Shown piece by piece: positions 7,360-11,053 of a stretch of DNA of 11,053 nucleotides. Every line of letters starts with the position of its first letter. Within the stretch, counting starts at the first letter, position 1. The DNA comes from Clostridia bacterium (GTDB taxonomy: Bacteria; Bacillota; Clostridia; Monoglobales; Firm-18): the NCBI GenBank assembly GCA_017408205.1, contig JAFQVC010000132.1:1-11053 (forward strand). The letters are read 5' to 3'. A program made the position numbers and the translations under genes. The notes under the pieces are model-generated. The model saw nothing but the letters and a program-made list of their open reading frames with translations. It did no database searches and was not told the origin of the DNA.

Positions 7360-8280
7360 TTAATTAAACATTGGAGTTGACATATATCTTTCACCTGAAT
7401 CAGGTAAAATACAAACAATGTTTTTATCTTTATATTTATTTGCAATCAGTGTAGCGGCAAATATTGATGCACCTGATGAAATCCCAACTAAAATACCTTC
7501 ACGGTTTGCAACAGATTTTGCTGAACTGTACGCCTCTTCGGTTTTTACAGTAATAATTTCATCAATCAGACCGGTATCAAGAATTTCAGGAACAAAACCT
7601 GCGCCTATGCCCTGAATACCGTGTGAACCGCTTTCACCTTGTGATAATACAGGTGAGTCATAGGGCTCAACTGCTATAACTTTAATGTCGGGGTTCTTTT
7701 CTTTTAAAAATTTACCGGTACCTGTAAGTGTACCGCCTGTTCCTACTCCTGCCACAAGGACATCAATTTTCCCTTCAGTATCTTCCCATATTTCAGGCCC
7801 TGTAGTTAAACTGTGTATTTCAGGATTTGAGGGATTTACAAACTGACCCGGAATAAAACTTCCGTCAGTTTCTTTTGCAAGTTTTTCTGCTTCTTCTATT
7901 GCGCCAGACATTCCTTTTTTACCGTCAGTAAGAACTATTTCTGCTCCGTATGCTTTAAGAAGATTTCGTCTTTCAACACTCATTGTATCAGGCATAGTAA
8001 AAATCGCCCTGTAACCTCTCGCAGCACATACTGACGCAAGACCTATACCAGTATTTCCGCTTGTTGGCTCTATTATAACAGAACCGCTTTTAATAAGTCC
8101 CTTCTTTTCGGCATCAAGTATCATATTGTAAGCAACTCTGTCCTTGATGCTTCCTGCGGGGTTAAAATATTCAAGTTTTGCAATAATGGGTAAATCAAGT
8201 CCCATTTCTTTACTGTAATTATTTAGTTTAATAAGGGGTGTTTTCCCGATAAGTTCAGTAACATTGTTAAAAATTTTCAT
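7360..8280 (-). CDS. cysK: Cysteine synthase A (O-acetylserine sulfhydrylase)
   Basis: A PLP enzyme that makes L-cysteine from O-acetyl-L-serine and sulfide in the cytoplasm. The 306-residue length is typical of CysK. The PLP lysine is Lys46 in NPAGSIKDR. The substrate loop TSGNTG is at 73-78, the phosphate-binding loop GTGGT at 180-184, and the PLP-pyridine serine is in LPDSGERY (Ser295). The QGIGAGFVP stretch at about 223-231 is characteristic. The ATG at 8280 has GAGGAG 5 bases upstream. It opens a four-gene operon with the DRTGG, ATPase and hydrogenase-like genes, driven by the promoter at 8298-8326. The 42-base gap from uvrC is too short for a T-box or S-box. Pairing with an iron-sulfur sensor could mean cysteine or sulfur supply is linked to redox state; this is inference. 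Confidence 0.95.
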   Translation of the reverse strand: MKIFNNVTELIGKTPLIKLNNYSKEMGLDLPIIAKLEYFNPAGSIKDRVAYNMILDAEKKGLIKSGSVIIEPTSGNTGIGLASVCAARGYRAIFTMPDTMSVERRNLLKAYGAEIVLTDGKKGMSGAIEEAEKLAKETDGSFIPGQFVNPSNPEIHSLTTGPEIWEDTEGKIDVLVAGVGTGGTLTGTGKFLKEKNPDIKVIAVEPYDSPVLSQGESGSHGIQGIGAGFVPEILDTGLIDEIITVKTEEAYSSAKSVANREGILVGISSGASIFAATLIANKYKDKNIVCILPDSGERYMSTPMFN

Positions 8281-8297
8281 ATTATCTCCTCATAAAA

Positions 8298-8326
8298 ATT
8301 TTATCACACATAATTTTCGGTGTCAA
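8298..8326 (-). promoter_or_regulatory. Strong sigma-A promoter of the cysK operon
   Basis: Consensus TTGACA (8321-8326), 17-base spacer, TAAAAT (8298-8303), with TG one base before the -10. The TGA stop codon of uvrC is inside the -35. The predicted start near 8290-8291 leaves a leader of only about 10-11 bases, with the ribosome site at its very 5' end. Confidence 0.82.
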
Positions 8327-10119
8327 TTATGAAATTTGTTGTAAATATCCGTTGCATTTTTGTCTGTTATTCCCTTTACTTCTTTTAATTGTTTTGTATC
8401 TGCATCTTTAATATTCTTTAAGCTTTTAAAGTGCTTTAATAGTGCTTTTTGTTTTGCAGGACCTATACCGCTAATTTCCAAAAGAACGGAATTAACCATG
8501 CTTTTGCTTCGTTTTTTTCTGTGGAAGGATATTGCAAATCGGTGTACTTCCTCCTGAATTGTATATAAAAACTTATACACAGAAGATGTGGGCGAGATAC
8601 TTACCTCACCATCAGTTCCCACAACCGCCCTTGTCTTATGTTTGTCGTCTTTTACAACACCGAACAACGGTATATCGGCATTTAAGAATTCCACTACTTC
8701 CATAACTGCAGACAACTGACCCGCACCACCGTCTAATAAAATCAAGTCTGGTAGCGGTGTAAAGCCCTTTTCCCCGTTAATTCCGTTTGACAGTCTTCTG
8801 TACAGCACTTCTCTCAAACTTCCGTAATCGTCCTGGCTGACAACTGAACGGATATTAAATTTACGGTACATACTTTTATTTGGTTTTCCGTTTTTAAAGG
8901 AAACCATAACACCAACATTATTGTCCCCGCCCGTATGGGAAATATCGTACGCCTCAATAATTTCAGGTACTTCTTTTAATTTAAGCATATCTTTCAGTTC
9001 AAACATAATGTCAGACAGTTTTTTGCTGTTAATATCATCATTTAATAATTTTAATTTTAATTGTTCTCTGGCGTTTTGAAGTGCCATATTAACATATTTA
9101 AGTTTTTCACCGCGTTTTGGTACTTTAATATTAACTTTTAACCAATTTGCAATCAGGTCGTGGTCGGGAATTTCGTACTGAATAAAAATGTTTTTTGGAA
9201 TTGCCGACTGCATAGCGTAGTATTGCTTCATAAACTCCTGAAATACTATTTCAATTGCATTATTAATCTCATCTTTTACAAAATAGAAGTTTTTGGATAC
9301 AATCTTTCCGTTCCTTAACATCAGTACAACAAACGAAACGTTAATACCGCTCCTGTCGCAGGCAATAATATCTGCATTTTCAAGATTAACATTAACAGCA
9401 TCCTGTTTTTCTCTTATAGTTTTTATGCTTAATAACTTATCCCTGATTTCTGCAGCTTTTTCAAACTGAAGATTTTTTGACGCTTCCTCCATTTCCTTTT
9501 GCAATTTTACAAAAACATCGTCATTTTTTCCCTCTAAAAACAATATTGCCTGTTCAACATTGTAATTATAGGTTTTGACATCCACATTACCTGAGCAAGG
9601 ACCACTGCATTTACCTATCTGGTAATTAAGACAAGTTCTTTGTGCATTTCCCGTAATATTAGAATTACAGGAACGTATTTTGAAAATCTGCTTTAAATTA
9701 TCTATAATACTGTAAATGATATTGGAGCTCTGATAAGGTCCGAAATATCTTGCACCGTCATTTAACACACGCCTCGCTAGAAGAATTCTCGGATACTTTT
9801 CATTTACCGTCACCTTAATATATGGGTGTGCCTTGTCATCTTTTAACAAAACATTGTACTTCGGCATGTTGAACTTGATAAGGTTACACTCAAGCGTCAG
9901 TGCCTCAAATTCGGTTTTAGTTATGATATATTCAAATCTTTCAATATTTTTAACCATTGCTTTTACTTTTACAGAATGGGACGAACTGTTTCTGAAATAT
10001 TGAGAGACTCTGTTTTTCAAGTTTTTTGCTTTGCCAACATAAATAACCTCGTTATTTTTGTTATACATAATATATACCCCGGGTTTTGAGGGCAGGTTTT
10101 TAATTGATGTTTCAAGCAT
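8323..10119 (-). CDS. uvrC: Excinuclease ABC subunit C
   Basis: UvrC makes both incisions in nucleotide excision repair after UvrAB recognises damage. The 598-residue protein has all domains. The GIY-YIG 3'-nuclease is at about 10-95 (GVYIM, YVGK, Arg37, Glu77). A four-cysteine cluster site follows at Cys151/163/171/175, with the same spacing as the [4Fe-4S] cysteines of E. coli UvrC. A UVR motif lies at about 205-235, and the RNase H-like 5'-nuclease at about 385-540 has Asp392 (YDISH), Asp431, Asp463 (LLDGG) and His526 at the catalytic positions. Two helix-hairpin-helix motifs end the protein (ISGIGPAK and VKGITDKN). The ATG at 10119 has GGAGG 5 bases upstream; a GTG at 10152 would add 11 residues but lies inside the HPr terminator stem. 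It lies between HPr and cysK and may rely on read-through from HPr. Confidence 0.97.
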   Translation of the reverse strand: MLETSIKNLPSKPGVYIMYNKNNEVIYVGKAKNLKNRVSQYFRNSSSHSVKVKAMVKNIERFEYIITKTEFEALTLECNLIKFNMPKYNVLLKDDKAHPYIKVTVNEKYPRILLARRVLNDGARYFGPYQSSNIIYSIIDNLKQIFKIRSCNSNITGNAQRTCLNYQIGKCSGPCSGNVDVKTYNYNVEQAILFLEGKNDDVFVKLQKEMEEASKNLQFEKAAEIRDKLLSIKTIREKQDAVNVNLENADIIACDRSGINVSFVVLMLRNGKIVSKNFYFVKDEINNAIEIVFQEFMKQYYAMQSAIPKNIFIQYEIPDHDLIANWLKVNIKVPKRGEKLKYVNMALQNAREQLKLKLLNDDINSKKLSDIMFELKDMLKLKEVPEIIEAYDISHTGGDNNVGVMVSFKNGKPNKSMYRKFNIRSVVSQDDYGSLREVLYRRLSNGINGEKGFTPLPDLILLDGGAGQLSAVMEVVEFLNADIPLFGVVKDDKHKTRAVVGTDGEVSISPTSSVYKFLYTIQEEVHRFAISFHRKKRSKSMVNSVLLEISGIGPAKQKALLKHFKSLKNIKDADTKQLKEVKGITDKNATDIYNKFHN

Positions 10120-10135
10120 ATAAACCTCCAAATAC

Positions 10136-10168
10136 AAAAAACGACCTTGCACAGAAGTACAAAGTCGT
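10136..10168 (-). terminator. Intrinsic terminator after HPr, abutting uvrC
   Basis: As minus-strand RNA, 10168 to 10141 folds into a 12-base-pair stem (two of them G-U) closed by a UUCU loop, followed directly by five U (complement of 10136-10140). It starts 10 bases after the HPr stop and ends 6 bases before the uvrC ribosome site. On the plus strand the G-U pairs become C-A mismatches, so it works in one direction only. Confidence 0.85.
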
Positions 10169-10178
10169 AAACACTAAA

Positions 10179-10442
10179 CTATTCAGCGAAATTTGACGAA
10201 ATTAAATCTACAAGAGAGTTAACTGCAAGTTCTTCATCAGAACCATCTGCAATAATATTTATACTTGTTCCTCTTGTGATGCCCATAGATAATACACCAA
10301 GTAAACTTTTAGCGTTTACGCGTCTGTCATCTTTTTCAACCCAAATGCTTGATTTGAACTCGTTTGCTTTTTGAATGAAAAATGTAACAGGTCTGGCATG
10401 CAAGCCAACTTGGTTACAAACAAGTACATCCTTTGAATACAT
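10179..10442 (-). CDS. ptsH: HPr family phosphocarrier protein
   Basis: HPr carries phosphate from PEP via enzyme I to the sugar-specific IIA proteins of the phosphotransferase system. In Gram-positives it also acts in carbon catabolite repression when phosphorylated on Ser46 by HPr kinase. The 87-residue protein has the catalytic His15 in GLHARPV and Ser46 in NAKSLLGVLSM, so both phosphorylation sites are present; Crh proteins lack the histidine. Near uvrC and away from ptsI it may be a dedicated or Crh-like paralogue rather than the main PTS HPr. The ATG at 10442 has GGAGAGG upstream, with AGGAG about 7 bases from the start. It has its own promoter (10485-10513) and terminator, so it is mainly monocistronic. 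Confidence 0.93.
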   Translation of the reverse strand: MYSKDVLVCNQVGLHARPVTFFIQKANEFKSSIWVEKDDRRVNAKSLLGVLSMGITRGTSINIIADGSDEELAVNSLVDLISSNFAE

Positions 10443-10484
10443 AAAACCTCTCCTTTAATCCCGCCAAAAAATAATTATAGATAT

Positions 10485-10513
10485 AGAATACTATTTTTTT
10501 TGACAAAAGTCAA
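10485..10513 (-). promoter_or_regulatory. Sigma-A promoter of HPr gene
   Basis: TTGACT (10508-10513), 17-base spacer, TATTCT (10485-10490) on the minus strand. The -35 is one arm of a TTGAC-AAAA-GTCAA inverted repeat (10500-10513), which could be an operator or a coincidence of A/T-rich sequence. A second TATAAT at 10474-10479 has no -35 at the right distance. Confidence 0.65.
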
Positions 10514-10528
10514 TACTTTTTTATCAAG

Positions 10529-11053
10529 TTAAACCAAATCGTATATATCGTCCTTACGCTGACACATCTCGTCAATTCGTAATATATAGTCCTTTGCTTC
10601 TTTTACATTGAATATTCTTTCTATTTTGTCATCTTTTACCATTTTTGTTACACCGCCGCAACCTAAAGACACAATGGATGACAATTCCTCCATTATCATA
10701 ATGTTGTAAATACATTCAAAGTTCTTTTTTGAATAACCGATATTTTCAAGATTGCCTAAAATGTATTTTTGTCTGTAAAGATAATAGGGAACATAGTTGT
10801 TTTCAAAAAGTATTTGTTTAGAATATTCAACCATATCTGAAACTGTAGCACCGTCTGTAAGACAGTAATCACCTAACGTTTCGTGAAGTTTAGAGCCCTT
10901 TTTGATGCACATTGTATGTACCGTAATGCTCTCGGGTTCAAGCGGTAAAATCCCTTCAAAAGTCTTTTTGAAATGAGATAAATTTTCTCCGGGCAAGCCC
11001 GCTATTACATCCATATTAATATTATCAAAACCGCACTTTCTTGCCAATTCAAA
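10529..11053 (-). CDS. hemZ: HemZ-type oxygen-independent coproporphyrinogen oxidase-like protein, partial
   Basis: The C-terminal 174 residues of a radical SAM protein; the reading frame stays open to the right edge, so the N-terminal part with the CxxxCxxC cluster motif is outside the window (full HemZ is about 500 residues). The visible part begins with the SAM-barrel end, MDVIAGLPGE. The segment YYLYRQKYILGNLENIGYSK is characteristic of HemZ, as is the following MEELSSIVSLGCGGVTK. HemZ is assigned to porphyrinogen oxidation on the basis of similarity to HemN; the activity of clostridial members is not firmly established. No strong terminator follows its TAA stop, so some transcripts may run into the HPr gene. 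Confidence 0.9.
   Translation of the reverse strand, partial: FELARKCGFDNINMDVIAGLPGENLSHFKKTFEGILPLEPESITVHTMCIKKGSKLHETLGDYCLTDGATVSDMVEYSKQILFENNYVPYYLYRQKYILGNLENIGYSKKNFECIYNIMIMEELSSIVSLGCGGVTKMVKDDKIERIFNVKEAKDYILRIDEMCQRKDDIYDLV

Noticed and set aside
7341..7445. DRTGG protein extended to 7445
   Set aside because: The extension runs 86 bases into the 3' end of cysK in another frame and shows no family similarity.
8281..8322. Riboswitch or T-box leader before cysK
   Set aside because: Only 42 bases separate uvrC and cysK, and a promoter, a short leader and the ribosome site fill them.
10120..10152. GTG start at 10152 for uvrC
   Set aside because: It lies inside the HPr terminator stem, and the ATG at 10119 has a perfect GGAGG and gives the normal UvrC N-terminus.

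Overview
The window is low-GC chromosomal DNA from an endospore-forming member of the class Clostridia (Bacillota). The evidence is the spore genes gpr and spoIIP, the clostridial/bacilliform RNA signals (GGAGG-type ribosome sites, TTG starts, TTGACA/TATAAT promoters), a glutamate dehydrogenase that reads like the Clostridium symbiosum enzyme, a HemZ-type radical SAM protein and a [FeFe]-hydrogenase-like iron-sulfur protein. There are no tRNAs, rRNAs, CRISPR arrays, insertion sequences or phage genes. Coding density is high: the longest gene-free stretch is 124 bases (4867-4990). All genes except rpsT are on the minus strand, so the window is best read from right to left.

Right end (11053 to 8323): the 3' part of hemZ, then HPr (ptsH-like) with its own sigma-A promoter and a well-formed intrinsic terminator, then uvrC. 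That terminator lies directly against the uvrC ribosome site, leaving little room for a separate uvrC promoter.

Middle (8303 to 5255): a four-gene operon with a clear sigma-A promoter whose -35 contains the uvrC stop codon. The order is cysK, a small DRTGG-type protein, an RsbW/RsbT-like histidine-kinase-type ATPase, and a [FeFe]-hydrogenase-like protein with 2[4Fe-4S] + H-cluster domain + C-terminal [4Fe-4S]. The H-cluster cysteines are kept, but residues normally needed for fast catalysis are replaced. This looks like a redox- or H2-sensing module rather than a hydrogen-producing enzyme. It ends at a bidirectional terminator shared with the converging rpsT.

Left-middle (5254 to 2817): rpsT (plus strand), with an A/T-rich upstream region and a strong promoter, diverges from gpr (spore protease) and spoIIP (engulfment peptidoglycan hydrolase), the usual rpsT|gpr-spoIIP arrangement of spore formers.

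Left end (2820 to 1): a membrane-anchored VanW/G5 protein with its own vegetative promoter (again with the upstream stop codon inside the -35) and a TTG start, then gdhA with its own promoter, running off the window edge.

The most interesting part is the cysK-DRTGG-ATPase-hydrogenase operon. The families are individually known and the association is known from other clostridia, but its signal, partner and output are not settled by this sequence.
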